Source: Pycnococcus provasolii (lineage: Eukaryota > Chlorophyta > Pseudoscourfieldiophyceae > Pseudoscourfieldiales > Pycnococcaceae). From it: a DNA stretch of 64,000 bases. The notes under the pieces were generated by a model, which saw only the letters and a program-made list of their open reading frames with translations, was not told where the DNA came from and ran no database searches. Each line of letters opens with the position of its first letter. Within the stretch, counting starts at the first letter, position 1. Positions 27,801 to 37,434 of the stretch are shown here, one piece after another. Made by a program: the position numbers and the translations under genes. The stretch lies in contig OW568867.1 of the NCBI GenBank assembly GCA_938743325.2, positions 1-64,000 on the forward strand. The letters are read 5' to 3'.

Positions 27801-29399
27801 TGAATGTAGCCACCGTGAGGAGGGCACCTGCGTTCGGCCATCCGCGGTGGACGCAAGCAGTTTCGTTGGCACGCCGTCAAGCAAAATCTTGTAGGTTTGC
27901 ACGACACCGTGTCCGCCGCTAACGACCACAACGCCCGGCGCAAGGAAGCTGAGGATGCCAGGATTATCCGTCGGACCGTCGAGGCGTAGCAGATCTGAGG
28001 TGCGAACTAATGCGGACATACCGCCCTTCTTCGTCGATTTGACGTCCGTCTGCACGGTGATGCCCAGAAGAATGCCCGAGCGTGACAGTAGACGCACGCG
28101 CCCTTCGCCATCAGCCAGAGCTAAGACCGTGCCTTCGGGACTCCAGGACACTCGAAGCGGTGGCGTTGGCAACGACGCCGAGCTGTCGTCGAATGTCACG
28201 AGCGACGATGCGCTTTCGCCTTGACCGTCTAGTGTTAGCTTCGCATCAACGAGCACCACATGGCCAGCACAAGTCAGGACGGCGACAAGTTTCGCGCGTG
28301 GGTCCCAGGCAAGAGATGAGGCTTCTCCAGGGAGCTGCACTGGATGCCATCCCGGCGCGGTTGAACTTTCACCGCCAAGGCTCAGCTCAATCACAAAGAG
28401 ACGCGCGTCGGAATCACCGCTCTGCTCGGACTTGCGCCTTGCACTTGGACTATCCGTGCCAATGGAGAATGCCTCAGCGGCGGTTCGCCTGCTCATGATG
28501 CATGCAACGCGCACGTCGACGGAGGCGGTGGCTCCAGCCCGCTGCGCCGCGCCGTCACCGGGCACGAACGTAACGTCCACGCCGTGGCACACCCCGCGTC
28601 GCAGCGGTACGTTCACCGGCATCCACGCGCCAGGTGAAGCACGGTGCATCGCGTAGAGGCGCGGCGGCTCACCAGGCTGCGCCACGTCGCCGACGAGAGC
28701 ATTGCCGCAGTCTGACGTCCACAGTGCACGCCAAGTTCCACCTTGCGAGTCGGCACCGCCGGGCGTGGTGAGGGCACGCCACGGCGACGCATTGCCCTGA
28801 TTTGACTCGACGACGTCCGTTGCGACGAGAGGTCGAACGCCGACGCTGAGAGGCGGCATTGCGTGGGCAACAACCACTGCCCCCGCGCGTCGCGAGACAA
28901 ACACGCGAGGCATCGACGCCAGCTTGGCGAGAGGCAAGTCCGCGGCGTTTGCGTCAGCCGCAGGTGGTGCAAGCAGCGCGTTGGGCGGAACACGCGCTAT
29001 GGGCGGTGAAGGCGCACCCGTCGCATCAACGGCGCACGTCCAAATGCCCCTCGCTTCGGCGCCCGGCTCTCCCGTGATGTTGGCCAGCACGCGTCCCGAC
29101 CACTCGCGCAGCTGTGAAGCACCACCGGCCGTCTGCCCGCCGCGAGGCGGTGACAATGCTTGCGAGGTTGAGGTTGGGCGAACGCACGCGGGCATACACC
29201 GCAACCAACCTTTGCGAGGCAGGCTAGCTGACGGTACGCCCTGCGGCGCGGCCGACGCGCTCGTCGACGGCGTGATGAGCGTCAGCACAGCGCCGAGCGT
29301 AAACGCCGACGCCTCGAGCGGCGTGGAGTCGGCGTCGTGAACGTGCCGAATCCCCGACGCGTGCGATGCAGGCAAGGCGTGCAGGGTTGCGAAGGACAT
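21813..29399 (-). CDS. Giant protein, propeller-like N-terminus, acidic repeats and coiled coil (CPLANE1-like?)
   Basis: A single uninterrupted 2,528-aa frame starts with a good ATG at 29399. Residues ~350-510 contain WD40-like strands (ASSLAWDPRAKLVAVLTCAG, RVSWSPEGTVLALADGEGRV). Residues ~600-950 are helical and Ala-rich. A Glu/Pro/Val-rich acidic repeat lies at ~1096-1156, a long disordered region at ~1200-1960, and a charged coiled coil with EEARLRAE and AEARRI units at ~1965-2110. The last ~350 residues are folded and helical. The order, propeller then helices then disorder then coiled coil, recalls CPLANE1/C5orf42, a ciliary transition-zone and planar-polarity factor, but identity is too weak to claim. 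A ciliary role would suit the CCDC103 gene in this window. Confidence 0.65.
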   Translation of the reverse strand: MSFATLHALPASHASGIRHVHDADSTPLEASAFTLGAVLTLITPSTSASAAPQGVPSASLPRKGWLRCMPACVRPTSTSQALSPPRGGQTAGGASQLREWSGRVLANITGEPGAEARGIWTCAVDATGAPSPPIARVPPNALLAPPAADANAADLPLAKLASMPRVFVSRRAGAVVVAHAMPPLSVGVRPLVATDVVESNQGNASPWRALTTPGGADSQGGTWRALWTSDCGNALVGDVAQPGEPPRLYAMHRASPGAWMPVNVPLRRGVCHGVDVTFVPGDGAAQRAGATASVDVRVACIMSRRTAAEAFSIGTDSPSARRKSEQSGDSDARLFVIELSLGGESSTAPGWHPVQLPGEASSLAWDPRAKLVAVLTCAGHVVLVDAKLTLDGQGESASSLVTFDDSSASLPTPPLRVSWSPEGTVLALADGEGRVRLLSRSGILLGITVQTDVKSTKKGGMSALVRTSDLLRLDGPTDNPGILSFLAPGVVVVSGGHGVVQTYKILLDGVPTKLLASTADGRTQVPSSRWLHSEQVELQQDMDGAHAAVLIQRDGGRPDGALREWARCVLAAGKTDDAKLVSALRDAAKVIAEAISKRTGTEWRRSELSLHLFAAGFTLRQYETSARAAIETIAFDDASADDAAAAACRSVPAATLVAFVASAPAVAARDALVPVAHDMVAAAVADSLMANGTQSCSDESIADAVRTLASMRSAVASIAADSNEAFGTTLTSIANDLCCHLTLRVHFAAAACVAAAGVATAGGASSPRTPRGGVKLHTDRALRQARWCAVVATQLLLQAPMRALVSNTGDFTFVAKTLVEEGGALVEEEEDAKADADEVRWSARQHVLGNACIGLCLATLADISACVSAARRVANGEEASKVFFEALALAAFFFDTARRVPGSLFDPAGAGAGAAVVAWAHRSVLEATSVCLVQLRTIDGSATIGVAGHAADTMESAMREAQVRLKPALRKVLQLWRSMETETSAAGDDAASQHESNLAQAKNRVRARYATMVARYTVALEQCVSNEECDASALAAIAVSLPDGAAVEEARATAEMLVEAARPNASSLPRLDHVWMPIDEMADMHIVHTPESELEPEPEPEPEPSAQAEVRVEEEKKEVDEVEVEEEVEEVEAEEVEIQEEIQEEIQEEGELQKESAVEPMTDDANIAQTDDARDTVVEEVVEQTEEEAEPAIADVSILAREPDLEATQPTKRDALVIEFGGRSDFPDDEVHASATQITTLTEDAPTEDAPAEIPENLVSRHATTAAIMMARAQAASATIAAKAAAERARVDVTHSETQVTPRQDQTALTQTDSASVVDASISAVATMQDASSAAVVQTRDSAQGFGASLAQLVAAATEVEHPTADAATVPHQPPSGEAEAQVGIGLGERVGVEVQCDGWQKGARPSYVDLVRAIPWDEADERFVDTFLQAADESSSEDESDSDAAPVPEEDKFPVPTSRRRRHRVRSRALPMAAFNPLFETDSAPVAHPDGDIRELYRIAGRSGVSSGFARRGGRPRHTLLRFGVKASSTPSFDVAAQPAAEYDQGPSRRRLVHALNNERVGGAPAPLRLASTSRKFDEQQTSEASTQASLGVAHRVAGTQASTNAHGRHAATQASHREGSDYMDSLDGDVLPQAMATQTTPVRPSPSPMRSPPRHDDSHQEEATLPSTPPRQFIGSDDSDPHSFGLVSEVATAADDTLSFPSQMDGEIDSDHPTPRTIPSPARADSRRDGTPTAAVSASTDARAAAAELRLVAEEMRAAVEAARLVAESYRNVDGRAAESSSGAHDSLALEDDLAPLSSSSISTQNRKRRVQAILAKMDGARGVDSPLPPVSPGARPPATPELPTSEWLGVARGVASARQSVRGRGEGALGPATSEWMQLYMREERAKNIRFAGWVDALEQQMRDGIADFSLPEMPRIEQEATAAAATAAAAAAATTLTTSMPRRGRGVFAVTPDMSEQEPVRTQEPAAAAEAAAEVEATKARYVQQQRDREEAAAAEARRIRLQEEKESRERAEATAAEARRIRMQQEEEARIRAEEQAAEARRIQMREEEEARLRAEAKKAEDEAHRVQQEKMRQEEEARLRAEEETRRIERGKAKLAADSAETQISDPSDEAAPEVVLASLFAPIEQTRMPASLPSQVSADAPRDDPFKSLETALSISKKRAIFDKLVPPSATKTAAAVDRGALSTMLRRIVPSLSDAGLHYVHAMVDACIPSKGATDIDVHPRSFLTTIRHGVEAGSSAAALFAHWDVRKKEDEVPAMAKAAADAVAALLESMLDDAKSRGAAQRAWARNVQASASRRSGGGAGSVRGAAAAGEAGIHAHALVVLQLPLGAGVQILASNFGTRIPLKQLRLAMGVLVLGGWIPLSGELRCSYATVLRGLREATATHANIQSKDGARAQQREGNFPAQPIPLLPSRVTSEFVSDANLATSLDATFDTSAAEGIDRLARDLRQALEETEALASESDRQLSTTSRLMHEADEEAKRAFAREAGYLEARLARVSVEMEDELERSADPVRGFFVDDN

Positions 29400-29994
29400 C
29401 TACTCTTTTGGCCAGAGAGTGTTGTGCGAGTGTTGTGTGTTCGCGTGTGCGTGCGTGCTTAGGCCTGCTTCGCCATTCTGCTGGGGGGCTGTCAGTTTGG
29501 TTTGGTTTGGGGGAGGGAGGGAGGGACGGGCACCCCACCCCGTCCGCCGGCCCGCGGGGAAAGGGGGAGAGGGGGGAGAGGGGGTGGGGGGGGGGGGGGA
29601 CTGCCCGGGGATCTGGGAGGGGGGGCATTTCAAAAATCTAACTGACAGAACAACCTCTCCCTCCCCCGGTCCCCCCCGGCAGCCCGGCCGGGGATCCAGG
29701 TCGGGGGATCCCCTCAGGTGATCCCTTACCCCCCACCAACAGTTCGGGGTGTGCAGGATTCAACTCATCAAGTGGTTGAGTAAGATGTGTAGTTTGTAAT
29801 ATCGCAGGTGTATGTGAGTCCTACACCGCATTGCCCTAACCTCACCGCCACCTCCCTGGACTGGCTCGACATAGGTGTTGAGTTGAGCAGCGTTCGCTGC
29901 GACCGTATGATGAAGTCCTTAAGTATTTATTTGAAACTACCTCTCTCAAAGGTTTTTTTTACTCTGTATGGTCTTTTTTTACTATGTGCGACTC
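29400..29994. promoter_or_regulatory. Promoter of the giant gene and 3' flank of cyclin A
   Basis: 595 bp. On the coding strand of the giant gene the first ~250 bp upstream of its start are very CT-rich; the + strand shows long G runs at 29508-29632, including a run of twelve or more G. These could form G-quadruplexes. The half next to cyclin A is mixed in composition. No other element was seen. Confidence 0.45.
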
Positions 29995-32165
29995 TCAAGT
30001 CTGCGCCCATGCGTTCCACCGCTCTTGCATCTCCGCGGGCCACTCAGACAGCGGGCTGAACAGGTAGTCCGCCAGATGCGCAGGCGGGAGAATGCGAGAA
30101 GCGCAGGAGAGTTTAGCGTCCTTGTACTTCTCGAAAATCGCGGGAAGCTTCCGTGCCGTGCCCTCAGCGGCGCCCTGAGCGTCAGGAATGGCATGAGCGC
30201 GCGCGTGGTCGACGTAGGCGGCGTGCAGGGCTGTTGCGCACTCGCGCAAATTACCAGGCGCGTATCCCGTGTGCTGCTGCAGGGTCGGACTCCACGGCGT
30301 ATCCTGGTGCTGATGCCGCGGCATTGCGGTGTTCGGGGGGAAGCTCGACGCGGATACGAGCGTTGGCCTGACCGCACCTGGGGTGCTGCTGCGTGCCGCG
30401 CGTCGGCCGACAGCCGCGGGGGCTGCGGGCATAGGCGGGTTGACCGATCCAGGGGGCGGTACTGTCACGCCTCGCGAAACGGCGAGCATGGGCGCGCTCA
30501 CCGCACGCTCGCCATGCGCGTCCACGTGCAGCGTATACAGCGCAATCATGAGCGCGGATGCCGCCACCTCGCTCGTCTTGAACTTGAGGAAGTTGTAGTC
30601 GAGCAGCGTGAGCTCTAGCAGGTAGTAAGACAAGTACGTGAGGCGAACGTGGGGTGCGAATGCTCCTGGTCCCGCGACCGAGTTGTCGGGATTTCGCGCG
30701 GCGAATTTGTCGGCAGTTGGCGACGCCGTGGACTGCTGATTGGCGCTCCTCGGCGGCGAAACCTCCGGGAGCGGGCTCGGCGGGAGTGACGATGCAGGGT
30801 GGTTGAGCAGCGGCGAGGACGCCGCGGCGGCGAGCTCGGAATCGCCCGAGAGCAGCAGAAGTGAGCGGAGGTATCGGCGGAGGAACCACTTGGCGGTTGG
30901 CACGGTAAGCTCAAACTTGAGCGTCTTGAGGATTTCGCGCTCCATCCCCACGATTTCGTCGCGAGAGTATGTGTTGTCTGTGATGTATCGAAACTCCTTA
31001 ACGGGAGGCGGGTAGATTTCCTCGTACTTGCTGGCGATCAGCATGCACGTGACGCCGAGCAGCTGCAGCTTGGAACGCTGCATCTGGAGCCGGCTGAGGC
31101 ACCGATCGACGTAGTTGACGGCGAGGAAGAGCGTCTCTCCGTCGAAGCGGTACTCCTCACCCACCTCCACAAGCCAGTCGACGAGGATGCCGCGCATGTG
31201 CGGGTTTATGTCGCGCTGACTGGTCATGTAGTTCCTGTTTGTTTTCGTTGTTTTTTTTTTGGCGCGTCAGAACGAAATTTTGAAATTTCAAATCAAAAAT
31301 CCAAAGTCCGTAAGACTCTTATTATTCTCCTTCTCTAAGTTTGAAGATGCAAGCACGAGCGCGCGTGTGGGAGCGCGCTTCCAGCCGGCCAGGGCTGTTC
31401 TTTTTTGGGTGAAAACTTTGAAAATTCGTACCTGTTGGGTGCATGAATGAGCTGCTTTGAGTGGCACGTGCGGTCGATCTCGTCCATGTAGTCCACCGGA
31501 ACGAGCGGGTCGTGAACGTAGAATGGAAAGGCGAGCGACTCTGGCGGTGGAGTATGGGCGGCGGCGGTGGAGGCGGTGCGGGTGGTTGCGGATCGGCGAT
31601 GAGCTTGCATGGTGGCGTTGGCGGCTGAACGCGCCGCGGCAATTTGTGCACTGCTACTGGCTGAGCGCAGGCGCGTTGTTGGTGCTGGGAGCGGGACGTT
31701 GCCGTTCGTGATGGTTTGGAGCGGCTGAGATTCGCGGCTTCGCTTTTTGCCATCCTGCGATCCGTTTGAAGTTTGTGTGTGGAGTTTCAAAATGTTGTTT
31801 GTCAGTGTGGTGTCGCAATTTTTGGGTTGGCGCGCGCGCCCTCTTTTTTTTTTTCGGGGCGCGCAACGTTCGACGTGCGGAAATCAAACAAGAACGCTCA
31901 AGCATGGAGACAAGGGAAAGCACCGGAGTGTGCACGCCCGCGTCTTGAAAGCAAACACAAGTAGGCAAAAAGCAAGAGAAGAAATCAGGAAACGTACCTT
32001 GGTGGAATCGTCGCCCAACCTCTTGGCGTGCTGCATAGAGTGCGAGCGTGGCATGGCTGCGTTGTTCTCCAGCCCCTCGTCGTACACGTCGAGAGGTGCG
32101 GCGCGTAACCCGGCGTCTGCGCCCACGCCCGTGCCTCGCGCGGAGGCTGACCTCAGTGTGGGCAT
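29995..32165 (-). CDS. A-type cyclin (three exons)
   Basis: Exons 32165-31998, 31754-31432 and 31234-29995 join in frame to 577 codons (576 aa). Both introns start GTACG and end CAG. The N-terminus is Ser/Arg-rich. The first cyclin fold starts in exon 2/3 ([54 protein letters not shown]) and goes on with [20 protein letters not shown] and [30 protein letters not shown] and the [19 protein letters not shown] end are A-type hallmarks. The C-terminal cyclin fold is split by two Pro/Ser-rich insertions of about 55 and 100 residues, which is unusual. It should activate a CDK in S or G2/M phase. Confidence 0.9.
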
Positions 32166-33025
32166 GGCCGACACTTGTTGTTGTGTGTGTTGTGTGTTGT
32201 TGGAGTGTTTGAGGGGGAGTTTTGTGTTTTTCGCGTTTGAAGGGGAGGGAAACAAAAAAGGGGAAATCCAAAGAGGAGAGGGGAATTGGAATTCGTTGAA
32301 GCTCCGAGTTTCGCGCTGGAGGCAAAAGCCAAAATTTCAAAGCTTTTCATTTCGGGGACGTCCAAATTTTGCCGAAACCCCCAACGGCTAGTCACGCAAG
32401 GGCATATCAACCCCGAAAGGTTTAACCCCGAACAACCAACCGGCGCAGGCTCAACCCCCAACCCTCTGGGGCCTGGAGTGTCCCAATGACCCTACTGTAG
32501 AACCCACTGGCGCTCCCTCTCTTCCGGTCCTCCCCTCCCTGGATGGCATGGGCATTTGGCAGGCCGTTGACTCGCTGCTGCGCTGGGCAGAGAGACCACG
32601 CGAGAGGCGTCGTAGGAAGGGGAAGGGGAGAGGGAAGGGGAAAGGGGGAACCCGGAACCAACCCGTCGTCCTTCCCAGTTCCCAGCCTTGCCATCCGCCT
32701 GTCCGCTGTCCGACCAAATCATCCCCCGGGGCTGCCGATCATGGAAGATGTGTCATTCCTTGTGTCCCCAGCGTAGCGTACTGTTCCCGGTACCCTAGCG
32801 GCATAGCCTTGAGCCTTTCGCCTTGCCCTGTGGCCTTGCAGCATCCCCTAGGTGGAGGGAGGGAGGGAGTTTCGTTTCCCTGCTCCCACTGGTTTTCCCT
32901 CAGCCTCCTGCGCTATCGTAGAACCCGCGTGTACCACCTCCCTCTCTCCCTCTCTCCGCTGCCAACCACCTCGCGTGCACGACCTCGCAACACACGCAAC
33001 CTCACCACACTCTTCTCTCGCAGCC
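32166..33025. promoter_or_regulatory. Divergent promoter, cyclin A and 449-aa protein
   Basis: 860 bp. It carries AACCCC-type words at 32409-32465, GA-rich DNA near 32225-32290, a GGGAAAGG-type tract at 32620-32655, CTATCGTAG at 32913-32921 and a CT-rich leader at 32935-32962. It ends TCTCTCGCAGCC just before the ATG at 33026, which also resembles a 3' splice site, so a 5' UTR intron is possible. Confidence 0.45.
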
Positions 33026-34375
33026 ATGCGCATAAAGGTGCACCTGCAGGAGTATGGCACCGAGTCGCCCGAACCGCACACCATCCTGCTCAACTGCGGC
33101 GCAGGCGAGCAAATACTGAGGTGGGTCGCATACGCCGCGTGCGGGCGCATGGCGTTCCAGAAGGGGGACGTGCCCTCGGCGTACGTGCCGCAGAGCGTGC
33201 TGCAGGCGGACGGAACCATACTTGACGTCGACATCGTGCTGAACGAAATGCTAGGAGACGGCGACGAGCTGTTCGTTGAGTACAGCCACGGGCCGACGGT
33301 GTTCAAGTGCAGGTGGGAAGGTCGGCCGCGAACGCCGCCGCACGTATGGGGAGAGACGGCGGTGACCGAGAATGTCGAGTACGACTGGCTCAGCGACCTC
33401 GACCTCAAGGCGTATGGGCTCAACGAGCTCATCAACCCGGACCTCGCGAGCGCAAATGCGCACGCAGTGGACCAGGACCTCGACGCGACGAAGGACATCA
33501 TGTCGCAGTACGCGGGACCTCTGCAGGCGCTCTTCATCTACTACGGAACGCAGGGCGATTCGCCGTCTCAGGAAAAGCTTAGCCTGTCGCAGTTCCGAGA
33601 CATCATCTTGGATAGCCAGATTGCAAGCGAGAAGTTCGTGCCAGGAATGATTGACGAGGCGTTCAACAAGGCGCGGTATGCGCAAGCCAGCGTGCAGGAG
33701 AGTGGCAAGCGGCGCCAGTCGGCGGGGTCCAAACTTGGTCTGCAAGAGTTCATCTTCGCGCTCATTTTCGTCGCCGCAAAGAAGCTCGACCTCGGCTTCG
33801 AGGGTTCTGGGTGGGGATTTGCGGCACTCAGCGAGCGCTTCTACAAACTGCTCACCGAGTTCATATTTCCCAACCTCATCCCCGCCATTGCAGAGCGCAT
33901 TCGCGCAATCAGCCAGCCTTACGCCGACGAGAATGTCAAGCTCGCTGTGGAAGCTCTGCAGAAGAAGGGCCGGCGGCTCACAGAGCAGGCGCTGGATAGC
34001 TGTCAGCTCAAGCGTGTGCAAATGGCGGAGCCGGTGCTCGATCTCAAATACCTTTGCCAGCACCTCATCCAGTGGGAGTACCTGGACAAGCACTTTGACA
34101 TGTGCACGTTCTCCATTCTCTGCCTTCACGCGAAGCACAACGGTTCCGCGGACGTGCAGGCATACCCGCTCCACAAGCACCCGCTTCAGGTTTCGTACAA
34201 CGACTTTGAGAGGTTGCTGCTCGCCATCGCAAGCCACATGTACCAGAGCCAAGTGCAGACGCAGGCATCGGTGCCATTCGAGCAGTTCTTCGGCGAGCTG
34301 CTCGACGACGCGTACAAGCGAAGTGGCGTGCTCGTCGACTTCAGGAGAACGGAGGTGAAGGACGCGGCGGAGTAA
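33026..34375 (+). CDS. Conserved-looking globular protein of unknown function, 449 aa
   Basis: The ATG at 33026 starts a well-folded sequence; the open frame upstream is CT-rich leader. Residues 1-~95 (MRIKVHLQEYG, HTILLNCGAGEQILRWVAYA, LNEMLGDGDELFVEYSHGP) read as a small beta-grasp-like unit. A helical region follows with LSLSQFRDIILDSQIASEKF, GLQEFIFALIFVAAKKLDLG and FEQFFGELLDDAYKRSGVL. The middle recalls p25-alpha/EF-hand-derived helical folds known from flagellar proteins, but no calcium loop is visible and I would not assign it. Low-complexity content is small, so it is probably a conserved gene. It converges with CAX. Confidence 0.75.
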   Translation: MRIKVHLQEYGTESPEPHTILLNCGAGEQILRWVAYAACGRMAFQKGDVPSAYVPQSVLQADGTILDVDIVLNEMLGDGDELFVEYSHGPTVFKCRWEGRPRTPPHVWGETAVTENVEYDWLSDLDLKAYGLNELINPDLASANAHAVDQDLDATKDIMSQYAGPLQALFIYYGTQGDSPSQEKLSLSQFRDIILDSQIASEKFVPGMIDEAFNKARYAQASVQESGKRRQSAGSKLGLQEFIFALIFVAAKKLDLGFEGSGWGFAALSERFYKLLTEFIFPNLIPAIAERIRAISQPYADENVKLAVEALQKKGRRLTEQALDSCQLKRVQMAEPVLDLKYLCQHLIQWEYLDKHFDMCTFSILCLHAKHNGSADVQAYPLHKHPLQVSYNDFERLLLAIASHMYQSQVQTQASVPFEQFFGELLDDAYKRSGVLVDFRRTEVKDAAE

Positions 34376-34648
34376 AGAACAATGTTTTCTTGTTTTCAGT
34401 CTGTGATGTTTCAACCACGCGTTTTCCTCCCTCCCCCTTTGAATTCCCCCTCCCCTCCCCTCCCCTCTCACTATCACATGTCACCTCCGCAGTAGTCACA
34501 GTCACGCCCTCAAAACCTCACGTCAAAACCACCTCGAGTCATTCGCCGACGCCTCCACCACTCTTAAACACAGGCGGAAAGCTCGTCTGTGCTCCGCCAG
34601 AGTATGAAAACTTCATGCTGGTACAGCTGGCGAGCGATGAACCTGTTT

Positions 34649-35947
34649 CTACGCGTTCGGGCCTGGCCACTCCACCAGCTTAGGCTCGGTCGCGCCCGTT
34701 TGGCGGTTCAAGTCCGTGTCCTTGTGGTAATAGAACGATGCGGAAAGAACGACGTATGCCAAAATGAGCGTCAAGCCCTTGAGCCAGTTGGACTGTCCGT
34801 CCGACGCCACCATGATGACTGTGACGACGGTCGTGAAGAAGACGATCTGCTCGAACATGTGCATGTTCAGGTCGAGCGGCTTATTCATGAACCAGCCGCA
34901 CACCACGCAGAACGGAATGACCAGCACAGTGATCTGCGTTGCCGATCCGATTGCCACGCCCAGAGCAATGTCCATCTTGTTCTTCATCGCGAACATCACG
35001 GCGGAGGCGTGCTCCGCGGCGTTGCCGACGATGGGCAGGATGATGACGGAGATGAACGCAATGGGAAGGTCCCAGCTCTTCGCGGCTCCCTCGATTGTGT
35101 CCACAATGAAGTCGGAAAGGATTGAGATGAAGATTGTGAAGACGGACAACCAGCCGATGCTTCCCCAAAAGCCGAGAATGGCCTCCTCCTCCTCTTCGTC
35201 GTCGTCGTCGTCGCCGTCGCCTTCCTCCTCCTCGAAAAGCTCGGTGTGGCTCACAAGCTGGAAGTACAGGTAAGCGGCGTACATGAGAAGCAGCATGCAG
35301 GATGTGAAGCGAGACAACTTAAGCTCGCTCTCCGTGCCGTGGATCTCCGTGTTCGTGGCATGTAAGGCGCTCGGCAGCGTGAGGCCGAGCGTTCCGAGCA
35401 GCAGCAGCGCGGAGTTGGCCATGACGCCCTGCTTGTTGTACGTCTGTCCCTTGTGCTTAAGGCCGCCAAAGAAGAAGGCGCACCCGAGGACGAGCAATAA
35501 GTTGCTGACAACGCTTCCAAGCAGACTGAGCTGCACGACGCGCAGCAGGCCGTTGCGCAGTGCGAACACGGACACGATCATCTCCGTCGCGTTTCCGAAT
35601 GTTGCGTTGAGCAGGCCACCGACTGTGGGGTTGGTGTACATCGCAAGCTGCTCTGTGAGGAAACCGAGTCGCTCTGCGAGAGGACAGAGCGCCAGCAGCG
35701 AGAATAGGAACACCCAACCGTCACCCCATCCGTAGCGCGCCACCACCGCGAGCAGGCCGCAAGGCAGCAGCGCGTTCAGCTTGGTGGTGAAGAAGATTTC
35801 GTGTACTGATCTCTTGAAGTACGGCCCGAATCCGTCCGCCATGACGTCGTCATGCTGCGAGCTCTTTTTCGGCGGTCCGTCATCCTTGAGGAACTCGAGT
35901 CCCGAGTGGCTGCGCTCGAGGTCGTCTTCGTCGTGTTCTTTCGCCAT
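34649..35947 (-). CDS. Ca2+/H+ antiporter, CAX family
   Basis: The product has 432 aa from MAKEHDEDD at 35947. Eleven hydrophobic segments are visible, with the two hallmark repeats: [16 protein letters not shown] (c-1) and [20 protein letters not shown] (c-2), then [12 protein letters not shown]. Between the halves lies the typical acidic loop ([18 protein letters not shown]). The protein moves calcium, and often manganese, into the vacuole in exchange for protons. The N-terminal ~45 residues are acidic and may be autoinhibitory, as in plant CAX proteins. Normal length and motif set. It shares a 485-bp divergent promoter with a single-TM protein gene. Confidence 0.95.
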   Translation of the reverse strand: MAKEHDEDDLERSHSGLEFLKDDGPPKKSSQHDDVMADGFGPYFKRSVHEIFFTTKLNALLPCGLLAVVARYGWGDGWVFLFSLLALCPLAERLGFLTEQLAMYTNPTVGGLLNATFGNATEMIVSVFALRNGLLRVVQLSLLGSVVSNLLLVLGCAFFFGGLKHKGQTYNKQGVMANSALLLLGTLGLTLPSALHATNTEIHGTESELKLSRFTSCMLLLMYAAYLYFQLVSHTELFEEEEGDGDDDDDEEEEEAILGFWGSIGWLSVFTIFISILSDFIVDTIEGAAKSWDLPIAFISVIILPIVGNAAEHASAVMFAMKNKMDIALGVAIGSATQITVLVIPFCVVCGWFMNKPLDLNMHMFEQIVFFTTVVTVIMVASDGQSNWLKGLTLILAYVVLSASFYYHKDTDLNRQTGATEPKLVEWPGPNA

Positions 35948-36432
35948 CGTACAGGACACAAAACGAGAAAGTGTGTGTTTTTAGGTGTGGTGCGATCGCT
36001 CGCGCCAAAGGCGAGGCGGAACAAACAGCACGGGGAGCTTCCTTCCGGGAGCAAGGAATGCAGGGCAACGAGGTATCCCCAGATTCGCAGCCGAAGAGGG
36101 GGAGATTGAGGGGAGGCGCCCTCTGGAAAGCAGGGCAGGATCCCTCGGCGTGCGGATCGCGGTGGGCCCCCAGTCCCCACCCAATTGCAATTGCAATTGC
36201 ACGCGCCTCGCCTTGGGGAACCCCTTGCTCCCTCCCTCTCCCTCCCCTGTTCTCTCTTCTCTTCTCGCGGCCGGAAGGGAAAGCCTTCAAGCCCGCAGGA
36301 AAGGCCAGGCAAGGGCCAGGGCAAGGGCGCCTCTCCTCTCCTCTCCTCTCCTCTCCTCTCTCCTCCCCCCTCGCTGCCTCTGCCTCTGCCCAACTCCCAC
36401 GCCCTCCCGATTCCCTCGCACAAACAACAGCC
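35948..36432. promoter_or_regulatory. Divergent promoter, CAX and single-TM gene
   Basis: The gap shows GAGGGGGAGATTGAGGGGAG on the CAX side (about 36097-36116) and long CT tracts (36225-36372, including repeated CTCTC units) on the side of the right gene. The tetra- to hexanucleotide CTCTC repeat is likely length-variable. Confidence 0.5.
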
Positions 36433-37168
36433 ATGCCCGCCGACGACACGCCGCTCAACAACACGCTGCGCAGGCTGCAGCAGCAGCGCGACGACGGAAT
36501 CATATCGGCAGAGGAATACAGACGCAAGGCGGCCGCAGCCATGGACGAACACGACCCGGAAAAAGGACCTGGTAAGCGACGCTGGGGGAAGTGGGGCGTG
36601 GTGGGCGGACCGCGCTCGAACGCGACACAGATCAGACGATACTAACTCACAAACACGCGACACGCTTACCCACCCACCCACACCCATGCAAAACACGCAC
36701 ACCCACGTACACAAACATGGCACGCACCGAACAGATTCGCTTGCAAGCTTGCGGGCACCAGGACAAAGCTTGACAGGCGAGCTGGGCGTGGACCTTGCGA
36801 AAAACACGCCAGAGTCGTGGTTACACTCAGCCGTTGGCGCGATCAACGCGAAAAAGTGGGTGCTCGCGTTGGCCTTCTTCCTGCTCGTTGCAGCGCTCAC
36901 GACAGCCACGGGGGTGGAGCTCTCGGAGAACGTATGGGGCATGGTGGACAAAAACGCGGGCAAACGGTTGAAAGTTCACGTGCCGACTGAGGAGGAGCAC
37001 TACTCGAAAGAGGCAGAGTCTGGCAGTGGCGTGTCCACCACTCTTGACGTCAGCGACGATGAGGACGAGCTCGGCCGGAAGGAAGCTGAGCGCTTAACAC
37101 AGGCGGAGGCTGGAGGTGAGGAGGAGGGCGGAGACGACTCTGCCGCTGCAGAAGAAGGGACCGACTGA
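36433..37168 (+). CDS. Single-TM protein with short N-terminal helix (two exons)
   Basis: Exon 1 is 36433-36571 and ends G|GTAAGC. Exon 2 begins after CAG at 36735 and runs to the stop at 37168, giving 190 aa. A second acceptor at 36777 also keeps frame and would give 176 aa. The N-terminus has LRRLQQQRDDGIISAEEYRR, which is like SHOCT-type short helical motifs. Residues ~88-110 form one TM segment (KKWVLALAFFLLVAALTTAT). The C-terminal ~75 residues are acidic. No family was recognised and no neighbour suggests a role. The gene is followed on the same strand by the sulfotransferase. Confidence 0.7.
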
Positions 37169-37434
37169 CTGATGATGTCCGCCTGCGCTTACCTTTTTTT
37201 AGAATTCATCCGCTGTAACGTCTACCAACACATGCACACGCGTACGCGCGCACACACGCGCAGACGTCGTTCCGTTCGTCGTCTCGGTAGTGCGGTTGTG
37301 CGGTGAAGTTGAGAACCCCAAGCACGGACCCCAGTCACGGAACCCCGGGCATTTGCTACGATAGGGTAGTATTGGAACCCCGGGCCACTCCCCGGGAGTA
37401 AAAAGCGCCCTCCCGCATTCCAAGCATCCCGGAC

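Noticed and set aside
33251-34477. 408-codon minus-strand frame
   Set aside because: Antisense shadow of the 449-aa gene, Leu/Arg/Val-rich without a domain.
35776-36963. 395-codon minus-strand frame across the CAX promoter
   Set aside because: It overlaps CAX in another frame and the next gene in antisense; it is a translation of promoter DNA.
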